Notes: a model not told the origin generated them from the sequence alone. A DNA stretch of 10,128 bases from Microbacterium sp. (GCF_003248605.1 NZ_QFPF01000093.1:1-10128); one strand, 5' to 3'; shown: positions 1 through 7,896, counted from the stretch's first letter. Numbers and translations: made by a program.

Positions 1-652
1 CCTTATTGAGGAACGCCATCTGCTGGAAGCGCGTTCGCAGCGTGTCGTAGTCGAAGTCGACGGACTCGAAGATCAGGGGATCGGGCCAGAAGGTGATCGT
101 CGTTCCGGTCTCGGCGCTCTCCTCGCCGCGCTCGAGGGGCGCCTGGGGAACACCGCCGTTGCGGTAGGACTGACGCCACACGTATCCCTGGCGCCGAACC
201 TCGACCTCGAGTCGTGTCGACAGGGCGTTCACGACGGACGAGCCGACACCGTGCAGACCGCCCGAGACCGCATATCCGCCGCCGCCGAATTTGCCGCCCG
301 CGTGGAGCACGGTCAGAACGACCTCGACGGTGGACTTGCCCTCTGTGCGGTGCATGTCCACGGGGATGCCGCGTCCGTTGTCGACGACGCGGACGGCACC
401 GTCTTCGAGGATCGCGACGTCGATCGTGTCGCAGTAGCCGGCGAGCGCCTCATCGACGGAGTTGTCGACGATCTCGTACACGAGGTGGTGCAGTCCTCGG
501 GGACCCGTCGAACCGATGTACATGCCCGGGCGCTTGCGGACCGCCTCCAGACCCTCGAGGACCTGGATGGCGTCGGCCCCGTACTCGACGGGCGTCTTCT
601 CGGGCGTGAGGTTCGGATCGGCCGGGGCGCTGTCGAGCGAGTCGGAAGTCAT
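1..652 (-). CDS. gyrB: DNA gyrase subunit B, N-terminal part (cut by window edge)
   Basis: This encodes the first 217 residues of the ATPase subunit of DNA gyrase, the type II topoisomerase that introduces negative supercoils. The GHKL ATPase fold is plain: the N-box [10 protein letters not shown] at about residues 60-69 (catalytic Glu60, Mg-binding Asn64), DNGRGIP at 91-97, the glycine-rich ATP lid [15 protein letters not shown] at 131-145, and TGTTITF at 182-188. The RPGMYIGS motif at 41-48 is also typical. The ATG at 652-650 is chosen because it gives the usual short N-terminal tail before the conserved [17 protein letters not shown] block. The frame is open to the left edge, so the transducer, TOPRIM and C-terminal parts lie outside. 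It is the last gene of the leftward dnaN-recF-dciA-gyrB series, with a 122-bp gap upstream that may hold its own promoter. ParE is a possible alternative by family, but the position beside recF argues for GyrB. Confidence 0.97.
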   Translation of the reverse strand, partial: MTSDSLDSAPADPNLTPEKTPVEYGADAIQVLEGLEAVRKRPGMYIGSTGPRGLHHLVYEIVDNSVDEALAGYCDTIDVAILEDGAVRVVDNGRGIPVDMHRTEGKSTVEVVLTVLHAGGKFGGGGYAVSGGLHGVGSSVVNALSTRLEVEVRRQGYVWRQSYRNGGVPQAPLERGEESAETGTTITFWPDPLIFESVDFDYDTLRTRFQQMAFLNK

Positions 653-691
653 AGAGGTGCGGCGCTCCAGATCGAGGGATGAGGCCCTCTC

Positions 692-719
692 AGTCTAGTC
701 GAGGCGGCCCGCCCGAAAC
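692..719 (-). promoter_or_regulatory. weak candidate gyrB promoter
   Basis: On the minus strand a TAGACT hexamer (697-692) could be a -10 element, with GTTTCG (719-714) at a 16-bp spacing as a poor -35. It would start RNA about 30-35 bases before the gyrB ATG. The 122-bp gap after dciA is the only non-coding space in this series large enough for a separate promoter. The match is weak and is an inference only. Confidence 0.22.
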
Positions 720-774
720 GGCATATCCGGCCCTCTGCGGCTCGGAAATCGGGCCGGACACCCCAAATGCTCCC

Positions 775-1314
775 TCAACCGTAGGTATCGCGTGGGCCAC
801 GCCCTGGAATCGTCCTGGGACCCCATTTCCACGAGGGGACGTCGGGCCCGATGAAGCGCACTCCGGTGATGCCCGCATCGGGATGGTGGCGCACGATGCG
901 AGTGACGATCTCGGCGCGCAGCAGCGAGAGCTGTTTGGCCCACGCCGTCGAGTCGCACTGGACCGTGAGCACACCGCCCTCCAGCGCCACCGGATGGGCG
1001 TGCGCAGCGGTCTGTTCGCCCGCGACCTCGCTCCATCGCCGGAGGACGTCCTCCTGCGCGAGGTGCGAGTCCCAACCCGCCTCGCGCGTCACCTCGGCGA
1101 CGATGTCGCCGAGTCCGCGCGGGTCCCGACCGGGGGCGAAGGGCACATTCTCGCCGTCTTCGTCGCGGATGCGGCGCCGACGTCGTCCGCGCGGCGCTGC
1201 GATGCCGCGCAGTCTCAGATACGTCGCCAAGGTGAGCGAGTCAGCAGCGTCGTCGGCCGCCGGCCGCGGCGCCTGGGGCGACGATGGATCCTCGATCTCG
1301 TCAGGCATGGACAT
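775..1314 (-). CDS. dciA: DciA-family (DUF721) protein, probable replicative helicase loading factor
   Basis: This 179-residue protein belongs to the DUF721/DciA family, which helps load or activate the replicative helicase DnaB in bacteria that lack DnaC/DnaI. The family block starts near residue 67 (GLGDIVAEVTREAGW) and includes the conserved LRRWSEVAG (91-99, Trp94) and STAWAKQLSLLRAEI (122-136, Trp125). The N-terminal third is acidic and Pro/Ala-rich, followed by a basic run of arginines (about 42-50) that could touch DNA. The C-terminal tail is Gly/Trp-rich and of unknown role. The ATG at 1314 overlaps the end of recF by 14 bp; a second ATG two codons later (1308) is equally possible. 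The overlap implies translational coupling to recF. Position between recF and gyrB is the usual one for actinobacterial DUF721 genes. The helicase-loader role is known for the family and not shown by this sequence alone. Confidence 0.88.
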   Translation of the reverse strand: MSMPDEIEDPSSPQAPRPAADDAADSLTLATYLRLRGIAAPRGRRRRRIRDEDGENVPFAPGRDPRGLGDIVAEVTREAGWDSHLAQEDVLRRWSEVAGEQTAAHAHPVALEGGVLTVQCDSTAWAKQLSLLRAEIVTRIVRHHPDAGITGVRFIGPDVPSWKWGPRTIPGRGPRDTYG

Positions 1315-2482
1315 CGGCGGAGGGTGCGGACGAGCGCTCGTCGTGGATGATACGCCCTGCCTCGATGCGCACGGTCCGGCTGCGGAGCGAATCGGGAACG
1401 TCGCCTTCGACGGCTGCTGTGACGATGACCTGCTCGTAGCCGCTGGTGAGATGGGACAGACGATCCCGTCGCTCGGTGTCGAGCTCGGCGAAGACGTCGT
1501 CGAGGATCAGGACGGGGTCTCCGGCGCGGGATTCGGCCCGCAGCAGCTCGGCCGATGCGAGCCGAAGCGCCAGGGCGACCGACCAGGACTCACCGTGCGA
1601 CGCATAGCCCTTGACGGGAAGCCCGCGGATCTGGAGCAGGAGGTCGTCGCGATGCGGACCGACGAGGTTCATGCCGCGCTCGAGCTCAGCGGTGCGCCGT
1701 GCCGCGAGAGCCCGGCGGAAGAGCTCAGCGGTCGCGCCCTCGATGGACTCACCGGTGCCATCGATGCCGTCCTCCGGGTCGGCGCCTCGGATGGAGAGGT
1801 TCCACAGCGCCGACGGCTGATGATCGTCTCCGGCGATGGCCGCGTACGCCTCGGCCAGGGGTCGGGCGAGCTCTGAAGCGAGGGATTCGCGGGCATCGAT
1901 GAGCGCGGACCCGAGGGTGACGAGCTTGTCATCCCAGACATCGAGTGTGGAGAGCGCCTCTCCGCGGATGCCGCGGGCGCGGGCCGATTTGAGCAGAGCG
2001 CCGCGCTGCTTGAGCACCCTCTCGTAATCGGCGATCACCGCGGCCATACGTGGTGAACGCTGCACCAGGAGCTGGTCGGCGAAGCGGCGTCGGGACGACG
2101 GGTCACCGCGGACGATACCCAGATCTTCGGGGGCGAAGATCACCACCTGTGCGTATCGCGGCAGCTCGGAGGGCCGCACGTCGGCGCCGTTGACGCGCGC
2201 ACGGTTGGCTCCTTGACGGTTGAGCTGAGCCTCGAGCTGGATTCTGCGCTCGCCGTAGGCGACGCGCACCCGCAGGATGGCGGCATCCGCTCCGGCACGC
2301 ACGAGGGGCTGATCACCCGAGACTCGATGCGAACCGAGTGTGGCGACGTAGGCGATGGCCTCTGCCAGGTTGGTCTTGCCCTGACCGTTTCGTCCCACGA
2401 ACAGATTGGGGCCCGGCGCGAGCGCGACATCGGCGACCGCATAGTTGCGGAAGTCGATGAGGCTGACATGCTCGACGATCAC
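1301..2482 (-). CDS. recF: DNA replication and repair protein RecF
   Basis: RecF is an SMC/ABC-like ATPase that binds at gapped DNA and helps RecOR place RecA during recombinational repair and restart of stalled forks. The 393-residue product has the expected N-terminus (HVSLIDFRNY, 5-14), Walker A GRNGQGKT at 30-37, the NLVGPHRDD block at 272-280, a signature-like region around 295-310 (SHGESWSVALALRL) and Walker B VLILDDVFAELD at 324-335. Length is normal for actinobacteria. The start is a GTG at 2482, preceded by only a weak AGGG about 9 bases upstream; it is preferred because it puts the conserved LIDFRNY motif at the usual distance from the N-terminus. The gene follows dnaN by 43 bp and overlaps dciA by 14 bp. 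It is likely co-transcribed with both. Confidence 0.97.
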   Translation of the reverse strand: MIVEHVSLIDFRNYAVADVALAPGPNLFVGRNGQGKTNLAEAIAYVATLGSHRVSGDQPLVRAGADAAILRVRVAYGERRIQLEAQLNRQGANRARVNGADVRPSELPRYAQVVIFAPEDLGIVRGDPSSRRRFADQLLVQRSPRMAAVIADYERVLKQRGALLKSARARGIRGEALSTLDVWDDKLVTLGSALIDARESLASELARPLAEAYAAIAGDDHQPSALWNLSIRGADPEDGIDGTGESIEGATAELFRRALAARRTAELERGMNLVGPHRDDLLLQIRGLPVKGYASHGESWSVALALRLASAELLRAESRAGDPVLILDDVFAELDTERRDRLSHLTSGYEQVIVTAAVEGDVPDSLRSRTVRIEAGRIIHDERSSAPSADVHA

Positions 2483-2525
2483 GGAACAACCCTACGTCGA
2501 GGGGCGGACACCCCGAACGGTCGGA

Positions 2526-3674
2526 TCAGCGCAGCAGCAGGTTGGGCTGGAGCAGGTACTTGAAGCTGTCGCCGCCGGCCTTCTCGACCGAGGTCTGGCT
2601 CGTGATCAGGACCGGGCTGAGCTTGTTGGCGTTGTCGGAGGACGTGAACGTGATGCGCACGAACTCACTGCGTACCGCCGTCAGTGCTTCGAGAAGGTAC
2701 TGCGGGTTGAGGCCGAGGACGACGTCTTCGCCCTGCAGGTGCGCGTCGACGGACTCCGATGCCCGCGCCTGGTCTCCGCCCGAGGCGTCCATGGTCACGC
2801 CGTCGCCGTTGAAGGTGAACCGCAGGGGGGCCGACCGATCGAGCACGATCTGCATGCGTCGGACGGCTTCGGCGAGTTCGGCCGTGTTGACCACGGCGTG
2901 GTGGTCGTTCTGCTCCGGGAACAGGCGCCGCACCGGCGGGAAGTTGCCCTTGATCAGCAGCGACGTGACCGTGCGGTCACCCGCGGAGAACGCGATGATC
3001 TCGCGGTCACCCGATCCGGAGAACGCGATGCGGATGTTGCCGCCGTGACCGAAGGTCTTGCCCACTTCCTGCAGCGTGCGCGCGGGGACGAGTGCGGTCG
3101 CCTCATCGGCACGGGCGTCGCCGGCGTCCCAGGCGATCTCCCGGAGGGCGACCCGGTAGCGGTCGGTGGCGACGAGGCTCAGTGTCGTGCCCGAGACCTC
3201 CAGCTGGACACCCGTGAGGACGGGGGTGACATCGTCGCGCGATGCGGCGAAGGCGACCTGGGCGATGGCCGTCGCGAAATCGTCAGCGGGCACGAGCCCG
3301 GGTTCACCCGTGACCTCGGGGATCGCGGGATATTCCTGCACAGGCATCGAAGGCAGAGTGAATCGTGCCGAGCCGCAGGTGAGCACGATTCCGCCGTCGT
3401 CGTCGACCACGATCTGGATGGGAGCGTTCGGCAGCCGGTTGGCGATCTCCGACAGCAGACGCCCGTGCACAAGGATCGTGCCGGGACTGTCGACCGTCGC
3501 CTCGATGGTGGTTCGGGCGGACGCTTCGTAGTCGAACGCCGAGAGGGAGAGTCCGTCGGATCCTGCCTCGATGAGCACGCCGGCCAGGATCGGCTGGGGG
3601 TTGCGCTGCGGCAGCAGCTTCACGACGAACGAGACCGCGTCGCTGAAGACATCGCGGTTGACGTGGAACTTCAC
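2526..3674 (-). CDS. dnaN: DNA polymerase III sliding clamp, beta subunit
   Basis: DnaN is the ring-shaped beta clamp that encircles DNA and tethers polymerase III and other clamp-binding proteins. The 382-residue length fits three clamp domains of roughly 120-130 residues each. Family landmarks include the N-terminal MKFHVNRDVFSDAVSFV, the ILAGVLIEA segment (29-37), the ATDRYRVALRE stretch in domain 2, FPPVRRLFPE, and the C-terminal DSFKYLLQPNLLLR in place of the more common end YLLMPVRL. The start is a GTG at 3674 with a good ribosome site (AAGGGAG, 5 bases upstream). The gene lies downstream of dnaA on the same strand but is separated from it by 461 bp holding the likely origin, so it probably has its own promoter in that gap; I saw no convincing one. 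recF follows directly, with no gnd gene between them. Confidence 0.98.
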   Translation of the reverse strand: MKFHVNRDVFSDAVSFVVKLLPQRNPQPILAGVLIEAGSDGLSLSAFDYEASARTTIEATVDSPGTILVHGRLLSEIANRLPNAPIQIVVDDDGGIVLTCGSARFTLPSMPVQEYPAIPEVTGEPGLVPADDFATAIAQVAFAASRDDVTPVLTGVQLEVSGTTLSLVATDRYRVALREIAWDAGDARADEATALVPARTLQEVGKTFGHGGNIRIAFSGSGDREIIAFSAGDRTVTSLLIKGNFPPVRRLFPEQNDHHAVVNTAELAEAVRRMQIVLDRSAPLRFTFNGDGVTMDASGGDQARASESVDAHLQGEDVVLGLNPQYLLEALTAVRSEFVRITFTSSDNANKLSPVLITSQTSVEKAGGDSFKYLLQPNLLLR

Positions 3675-3788
3675 GGGCGCTCCCTTGTCGTCCTGGGGGT
3701 GGGCTTACCCATGCTAGTGCCGTGGTCGAGCGCTCGTGTGAGCGGGGCCGCCGGTACCGACGTTCGCCCCGGAGGTGATGGGACGGGG

Positions 3789-3843
3789 TTTCTCATCAAG
3801 ATTCTCGTTAATGGTGTTAACAGCTGTGGATTCTGTGGATAAC
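3789..3843. promoter_or_regulatory. AT-rich candidate DNA unwinding element
   Basis: This 55-bp stretch is markedly AT-rich within a GC-rich window and contains TTAATGGTGTTAAC. It runs directly into an exact DnaA box (3834-3842) and a two-mismatch box (3825-3833), the usual layout of an origin melting site. The function is inferred from composition and position. Confidence 0.5.
3834..3842 (-). promoter_or_regulatory. DnaA box (exact), dnaN side of the origin
   Basis: TGTGGATAA is the reverse complement of the consensus DnaA box TTATCCACA. It lies at the edge of the AT-rich stretch, next to a two-mismatch copy (TGTGGATTC, 3825-3833) 9 bp away in the same orientation. It is opposite in orientation to the pair at 4002-4021. 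Confidence 0.85.
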
Positions 3844-4001
3844 TCGGTGGATCGCTGTCGAGAGCGGGGAACTACATGCGTGTGAGTTGTGTACGAGCTG
3901 CGGAAACAGGGCCTGACGGATGACGGCGGCGTGCGGCATCCACTCGACGGTTTCCACAGAACGACGTCGCGGGTGCACAGAGTTGTGAGCCTCGAGACGG
4001 C

Positions 4002-4021
4002 TTATCCACAAGTTATCCACA
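4002..4021 (+). promoter_or_regulatory. tandem pair of exact DnaA boxes
   Basis: Two exact TTATCCACA boxes lie in direct repeat at 4002-4010 and 4013-4021. The start-to-start distance is 11 bp, about one helical turn, so two DnaA molecules would sit on the same face of the DNA. This is the strongest DnaA-binding signal in the window and probably the core of the origin. Confidence 0.9.
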
Positions 4022-4135
4022 CTGTGAAAATCGAAATGATGGCGTGTTGCGCGGGACGCTGTCAAGCGCCGTGTGGGGAATTCATCCCGCGTCGAGTGGA
4101 TGTATCGGGGCGAACGGAACGACGAGGAGTGGTCG

Positions 4136-5593
4136 TCAGCGGGATTGGCGACCGATCATCGTGGTGATCTCGGTGACCTGGTTGTAGAGGGAGCGGCGCT
4201 CCTTCATGAGGTCGCTGATCTTCTTGTACGCGTACATGACCGTCGTGTGATCGCGGTTGCCGAAGAGCTGACCGATCTTCGGCAGGGAGAGACTCGTGCG
4301 CTCCCTGCAGAGGTACATCGCGATCTGACGTGCGGTCGCGACGGCCTGCGACCGGCTGGAGCCGTACAGGTCGTCGACGGTGAGCTTGAAGTACTGCGCG
4401 GTGGCGGTGATGATGTCGGTCGGCGAGACGACGTTCGCGTCGTCCTGATCGACGATGTCGCGCAGGACGGTCTGGGCCAGCTGCACATCGAGCGCCGAGC
4501 GGTTGAGGTTGGCGAAGGCTGAGACGCGGATGAGCGCACCCTCGAGCTCGCGGATGTTGCTCGAGACCTTGGTGGCGATGTATTCGAGCACATCATCGGG
4601 TACGTGCAGGCGTTCGCTCTGCGCCTTCTTGCGCAGGATCGCCTCGCGAGTCTCGAGATCGGGAGCCTGGACGTCGGTGATGAGGCCCCACTCGAAGCGG
4701 CTGCGCATGCGGTCCTCGAACCCGGTGAGGTGCTTGGGCGGGACGTCGCTCGTGATGACGACCTGCTTGTCGTGGTCGTGCAGCGTGTTGAACGTGTGGA
4801 AGAAGGCCTCCTGGGTCTCGGCGCGGCCCTGGAGGAACTGGATGTCGTCGATCATCAGGATGTCGACTTCTCGATAGCGCGCCTGAAATGCCGAGCCCCG
4901 GTTGTTCGCGATCGAGTTGATGAAATCGTTCGTGAATTCCTCGCTCGAGACATAGCGCACGCGGATGCCGGCATAGAGGCTCAGCGCGTAGTCGCCGATC
5001 GCATGCAGCAGGTGCGTCTTGCCGAGCCCCGAGTCTCCGTAGATGAACAGGGGGTTGTACGCCTTGGCGGGTGCCTCGGCGACGGCGACGGCCGCGGCGT
5101 GGGCGAAGCGGTTCGACTGGCCGATCACGAAGTTGTCGAAGGTGTACTTGGGATTCAGGCGCGTATCGCTGCGCGATGCGACGGGGGCAGGCTCGGGGGC
5201 GGGCTCGACGTATGCCCGCAGAGCCGGGCCTGACGCGGCATCGACGGCGGCCGGCCCGGCGGATGCGGGCGATGGCTCGCTCGACCTCTCCGGTTCGGAG
5301 CGGCCGCTCGGCGCGTCGGCGAGCTCGGGGTTGACCACGACGCGGAAGGTGACCGCGGCGGAGGGATGGTCGATGCGTGCGAGGGCCTCCATGATGGACG
5401 CCCTCATCCGTTTGTTGAACTGCGCCGCGGTGAGGTCGTTCGGGACATCGAGATACAGCGTCCCGCCCATGACCCCCTGAGGCACCGCGAGATTGAGGAA
5501 CCCGTTCAGCTGAGGCGTGATGCGATCATCCGTGGCCAGGACTTCGAGCACGGCCGACCAGATCGAGACGTCTGGAACATCGTGCTGAGACAT
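4136..5593 (-). CDS. dnaA: chromosomal replication initiator protein DnaA
   Basis: DnaA is the AAA+ protein that binds DnaA boxes and opens the origin. The 485-residue product shows four domains: domain I (about 1-85, starting at [11 protein letters not shown]), a Pro/Ala/Ser-rich linker (about 90-145), the ATPase domain from [12 protein letters not shown] (147-158) with Walker A GDSGLGKT at 186-193, Walker B ILMIDD at 245-250 and the arginine-bearing box VII ([13 protein letters not shown], probable finger Arg299), and domain IV with the box-reading loop [15 protein letters not shown] at 445-459. Asn446 replaces the glycine seen in many GGRDHTTV relatives, but Arg, Asp, His and both Thr remain. 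The ATG at 5593 follows a G-rich ribosome site at a short spacing. DnaA boxes lie on both sides of the gene, so it is probably autoregulated. The linker is somewhat variable in actinobacteria and its length here is unremarkable. Confidence 0.99.
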   Translation of the reverse strand: MSQHDVPDVSIWSAVLEVLATDDRITPQLNGFLNLAVPQGVMGGTLYLDVPNDLTAAQFNKRMRASIMEALARIDHPSAAVTFRVVVNPELADAPSGRSEPERSSEPSPASAGPAAVDAASGPALRAYVEPAPEPAPVASRSDTRLNPKYTFDNFVIGQSNRFAHAAAVAVAEAPAKAYNPLFIYGDSGLGKTHLLHAIGDYALSLYAGIRVRYVSSEEFTNDFINSIANNRGSAFQARYREVDILMIDDIQFLQGRAETQEAFFHTFNTLHDHDKQVVITSDVPPKHLTGFEDRMRSRFEWGLITDVQAPDLETREAILRKKAQSERLHVPDDVLEYIATKVSSNIRELEGALIRVSAFANLNRSALDVQLAQTVLRDIVDQDDANVVSPTDIITATAQYFKLTVDDLYGSSRSQAVATARQIAMYLCRERTSLSLPKIGQLFGNRDHTTVMYAYKKISDLMKERRSLYNQVTEITTMIGRQSR

Positions 5594-5683
5594 GGCCCCC
5601 CCGGGTGTGGATCGCCTTGTGGGCGAAATGTGGATTGTTGTGGACGGCTCCCCGGGCGGCCGCGCGAATGCCGTCGCCGAACC

Positions 5684-5692
5684 TGTGGATAA
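5684..5692 (-). promoter_or_regulatory. DnaA box (exact) upstream of dnaA
   Basis: TGTGGATAA, the complement of TTATCCACA, lies 91 bp before the dnaA start codon and just downstream of the best candidate dnaA -10 element. In that place bound DnaA could repress its own gene. The site is seen directly; the autorepression is inferred from the family. Confidence 0.8.
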
Positions 5693-5704
5693 CTGCCGCG
5701 GATC

Positions 5705-5732
5705 ACGCTAGCCACGCGCGCTCGCGGAGCAA
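5705..5732 (-). promoter_or_regulatory. candidate dnaA promoter
   Basis: On the minus strand TTGCTC (5732-5727) and TAGCGT (5710-5705) are spaced by 16 bp, a passable actinobacterial housekeeping-type promoter. It would give a leader of roughly 100 bases before dnaA, with the exact DnaA box at 5684-5692 close to the start of transcription. A second TACAGT hexamer (5743-5738) lacks a partner. Both hexamers match the consensus only in part. Confidence 0.33.
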
Positions 5733-5814
5733 AATCCACTGTAGGACGCGCCGGCGTGTCATTGCCAGGATCGGAACTCGGACCTCGGGATAATGTCGCG
5801 TTCCGCCTCCCGGT

Positions 5815-5843
5815 TTGTGGGCTCGGGGATGAGGGCGTACCCT
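5815..5843 (+). promoter_or_regulatory. candidate rpmH operon promoter
   Basis: TTGTGG (5815-5820) and TACCCT (5838-5843) are separated by exactly 17 bp. They would drive rpmH and the genes after it with a leader of about 85-90 bases. The -35 and -10 each match the consensus at half of the positions. A better -35-like TTGACT at 5851-5856 has no -10 at a suitable distance. Confidence 0.33.
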
Positions 5844-5937
5844 TAGGAAGTTGACTTATGCCCTCGCGGCATCCATCTCCCGCCCTGAACGTCTCCGGTC
5901 GCCCACGTCCCGGTGACTCGTCTCCCGGAGTGACACT

Positions 5938-6075
5938 ATGAGCAAGCGCACCTTCCAGCCCAACAACCGCCGCCGCGCCAAGAAGCACGGCTTCCGCGCC
6001 CGCATGCGCACGCGTGCCGGCCGCGCGATCCTTTCCGCTCGCCGCGGCAAGGGTCGCGTCGAGCTCTCGGCGTAA
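5938..6075 (+). CDS. rpmH: 50S ribosomal protein L34 (bL34)
   Basis: This short gene encodes the 45-residue L34, a very basic protein of the large ribosomal subunit. The product starts [20 protein letters not shown] and continues [19 protein letters not shown], the hallmark L34 pattern (KRTFQPN, RRAKxHGFRxRM, GRxILxxRRxKGR). It is below the length of many ORF searches but unmistakable. The ATG at 5938 has GGAG (5927-5930) 7 bases upstream. It heads the rpmH-rnpA-yidD-yidC-jag-rsmG series, divergent from dnaA, as in most bacteria. Confidence 0.98.
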   Translation: MSKRTFQPNNRRRAKKHGFRARMRTRAGRAILSARRGKGRVELSA

Positions 6076-6088
6076 CACCAGAACCGCG

Positions 6089-6421
6089 GTGCTGGCCCGG
6101 GCTCATCGCCTCACCCGCGGCGACGACTACAGACACGTCGTCCGCAGGGGCACTCGTTGTGCCGGAGCCCATACGGTCACCCACGTCGCCGTCCGATCGG
6201 GCGAAGACGTGCGTTTCGGTTTCATCGTCGCGAAGAGCGTCGGCAATGCCGTCGTGCGCAACACGGTGCGTCGCCGTCTCAAGGCCGCGTGCGCGCGGCT
6301 CGTCGATGACGTTCCCCCGGGTCGTGACATCGTCATCCGTGCCCTGCCGGGAGCGGCGGGCGCGGACTTCTCGACGCTGAACGTCGAGGTCACCCGCTGT
6401 GTGAGGAGGAGCCGAGTATGA
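6089..6421 (+). CDS. rnpA: ribonuclease P protein component
   Basis: RnpA is the protein subunit that assists the RNase P RNA in removing the 5' leader from tRNA precursors. The predicted 110-residue basic protein begins LARAHRLTRGDDYRHVVRRG and carries the family RNA-binding motif AKSVGNAVVRNTVRRRLKAA (48-67). I choose the GTG at 6089, 13 bp after the rpmH stop, because it gives the standard N-terminus (LxRxHRLxxxxD[YF]). The frame is open upstream to an ATG at 6014 inside rpmH, which would add 25 unrelated residues. No clear ribosome site precedes the GTG, so its translation may depend on coupling to rpmH. Its TGA overlaps the yidD ATG by four bases. Confidence 0.94.
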   Translation: MLARAHRLTRGDDYRHVVRRGTRCAGAHTVTHVAVRSGEDVRFGFIVAKSVGNAVVRNTVRRRLKAACARLVDDVPPGRDIVIRALPGAAGADFSTLNVEVTRCVRRSRV

Positions 6422-6777
6422 GCGCTCCGCTGCCCACAGCCATGACGGGGCACGGGTATCTGGATGCCGGACACGCCTGGCGTGCAGCCTGCCTGGTGCC
6501 CCGCAACACCGCGATCGCCGCACTCATCGTCTACCGAGCGACGGTGTCGCCCCTCTACGGCGATGTCTGCAAGTACTACCCGACCTGCTCGGCTTATGCG
6601 GTGGGAGCGGTGCAGCAGTACGGAGTGCTCCGCGGCAGCCTGATGGCGGCATCCCGCCTCGCGCGGTGCCATCCGTGGGCGCAGGGCGGCATCGATGACG
6701 TGCCCGTGCGCGAGAACGTCGGAAACGACCTGACCCCCCGGGGCTTCGTCGTGCCCTCTTCCCTGAGAAAGGACTGA
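6418..6777 (+). CDS. yidD: membrane protein insertion efficiency factor YidD
   Basis: YidD is a small membrane-associated protein that supports YidC-dependent insertion of inner-membrane proteins. The 119-residue product carries the family signature CKYYPTCSAYAVGAVQQYG (51-69), with the conserved Cys51 and Cys57, followed by GSLMAASRLARCHPWAQGGID (about 73-93). A moderately hydrophobic segment (31-42) precedes it and may act as an amphipathic anchor. It is longer than short homologues of about 70-85 residues because of extra N- and C-terminal stretches. The ATG at 6418 overlaps the rnpA stop (ATGA) and has a strong ribosome site (GAGGAGG) about 8 bases upstream. yidC starts 3 bp after the stop, which is consistent with a joint role. 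Confidence 0.95.
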   Translation: MSAPLPTAMTGHGYLDAGHAWRAACLVPRNTAIAALIVYRATVSPLYGDVCKYYPTCSAYAVGAVQQYGVLRGSLMAASRLARCHPWAQGGIDDVPVRENVGNDLTPRGFVVPSSLRKD

Positions 6778-6780
6778 TCC

Positions 6781-7896
6781 GTGCCGGATCTGATCGGAAT
6801 CATCCTCTGGCCGCTGAAGTGGGCGGTCGAGCTCGTGCTCGTCGCCTGGCACTGGCTGTTCACCGCGATGGGGCTGCCTGCAGCCGAGGGCATCACCTGG
6901 GTTCTCTCGATCGTGGGTCTCGTGATCGTCGTGCGCGCGGCGTTGATCCCGCTCTTCGTGCGGCAGATCAAGAGCCAGCGAAAGATGATGGAAATCGCTC
7001 CTGAGCTGCGAAAAGTTCAGGAGAAGTACAAGGGGAAGCGCGACCAGCTCTCGCGGGAGGCGATGAGTCGCGAGACGATGGCCCTGTACAAGAAGCACGG
7101 CACGACACCCGTGTCGAGCTGCCTGCCTCTGCTCGTGCAGATGCCGATCTTCTTCGCGCTGTTCTCGGTGCTCAACGACGTGCAGCGCATCGGCGACGAC
7201 CCGACGTTCAGCGGTGTGGGTCTGCTCGACAACGAGCTCACGCAGGAGTTCTACGACGCCCGGCTGTTCGGAGTCGCGTCGCTGCACGAGACACTGATCA
7301 ACGCGTTCGAGACCGGCAACACCGTCGCGATCATCATCCTGATCGTCCTCGTCGCCCTCATGATCGTGTCGCAGTTCTTCACCCAGCTGCAGATCATCTC
7401 GAAGAATCTGTCGCCCGAGGCCAAGACCGGCCAGGCGTACCAGATGCAGAAGATCATGCTCTACATCCTGCCGCTGGCCTTCATCTTCTCGGGTGTGTTC
7501 TTCCCGCTGGGTGTTGTCATCTACTGGTTCACCTCCAACATCTGGACGATGGTGCAGCAGTTCGTGGTCATCCGCGAGATGCCCACACCCGGGTCCGATG
7601 CGGCGAAGGCCCGAGAGGAACGACTCGCGCGCAAGGGCAAGGCGATCGATTCCTCGGGCAAGGTCGTGCCGATGGAGAAGTACCGTGCCGAGCAGGAGCG
7701 CCTGCTCGCCGAGGCCGAGAAGGCGAAGGCGGCGGCGCCCAAGCGCCAGCAGCCCATGAGCAAGCAGCGGGCGAAGAAGCAGTCACAGCACACGCGCCCG
7801 ACGTCGGCGAGCGGAGCGTCGGCGGATCCGGATGCCGGATCCACTCCCCCGGCTGACAGTCCGCCGTCCGCCGGACCCGCCAAGCCCCGCGCCTGA
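6781..7896 (+). CDS. yidC: membrane protein insertase YidC/Oxa1
   Basis: YidC inserts and folds membrane proteins, alone or with SecYEG. The 371-residue protein is the Gram-positive type, without the large periplasmic domain of proteobacteria. Hydrophobic segments lie at about 5-27, 38-60, 112-132, 180-200 and 225-250. The conserved positive residue in the membrane groove is Arg52 (VVRAALIPLFVRQIKSQ), and the basic cytoplasmic hairpin KMMEIAPELRKVQEKYKGKR follows. SCLPLLVQMPIFFALFSVL and LPLAFIFSGVFFPLGVVIYWF are family motifs. The last 100 residues are a charged, Lys/Ala-rich then Ser/Pro-rich tail that may contact the ribosome. It starts with GTG at 6781, with AAAGGA seven bases upstream. 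An N-terminal signal for lipoprotein processing is not seen. Confidence 0.97.
   Translation: MPDLIGIILWPLKWAVELVLVAWHWLFTAMGLPAAEGITWVLSIVGLVIVVRAALIPLFVRQIKSQRKMMEIAPELRKVQEKYKGKRDQLSREAMSRETMALYKKHGTTPVSSCLPLLVQMPIFFALFSVLNDVQRIGDDPTFSGVGLLDNELTQEFYDARLFGVASLHETLINAFETGNTVAIIILIVLVALMIVSQFFTQLQIISKNLSPEAKTGQAYQMQKIMLYILPLAFIFSGVFFPLGVVIYWFTSNIWTMVQQFVVIREMPTPGSDAAKAREERLARKGKAIDSSGKVVPMEKYRAEQERLLAEAEKAKAAAPKRQQPMSKQRAKKQSQHTRPTSASGASADPDAGSTPPADSPPSAGPAKPRA

Larger units (their letters stand above)
3675..4135. other. oriC: probable chromosomal replication origin (oriC), dnaA-dnaN gap
   Basis: This 461-bp gap has no gene. It carries three exact 9-mers TTATCCACA (3834-3842 on the minus strand, 4002-4010 and 4013-4021 on the plus strand) and several two-mismatch copies, for example 3825-3833, 3950-3958 and 4072-4080. 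The stretch 3789-3843 is clearly richer in A and T than its surroundings (it contains GTTAATGGTGTTAAC) and ends in a DnaA box, which makes it the best candidate for the unwinding element. A dnaA-dnaN gap with clustered DnaA boxes is the standard origin location in actinobacteria. Actual firing is an inference; the exact borders cannot be read from sequence alone. Confidence 0.88.
5594..5937. other. divergent dnaA-rpmH intergenic region with DnaA boxes
   Basis: This 344-bp stretch has no gene. It separates the leftward dnaA from the rightward rpmH operon and must hold both promoters. Its left part carries one exact DnaA box (5684-5692) and weaker copies TGTGGATCG (5606-5614), TGTGGATTG (5629-5637) and TGTGGACGG (5639-5647), all in the same orientation. 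This suggests DnaA control of its own promoter, and the region may form a second arm of the origin. The right part (about 5750-5937) shows only candidate rpmH promoter elements and a leader. Confidence 0.75.

Noticed and set aside
851..1876. 341-residue open frame opposite dciA and recF
   Set aside because: It is a shadow of the two minus-strand genes, with Arg/Ser-rich composition and no family features.
2445..3842. 465-residue open frame opposite dnaN
   Set aside because: It is a mirror frame of dnaN and recF ends, a common effect of high GC at third positions. The minus-strand dnaN is certain.
3950..4080. Two-mismatch DnaA boxes at 3950-3958 and 4072-4080 as separate features
   Set aside because: Nine-mers with two mismatches occur often by chance; they are mentioned under oriC but not listed as individual sites.
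6014..6091. Longer rnpA beginning at an ATG inside rpmH, adding 25 residues
   Set aside because: The extra residues look like out-of-frame L34 sequence and the conserved RnpA N-terminus begins at the GTG 6089. Overlapping rpmH/rnpA starts are known in Thermus, but nothing here supports one.
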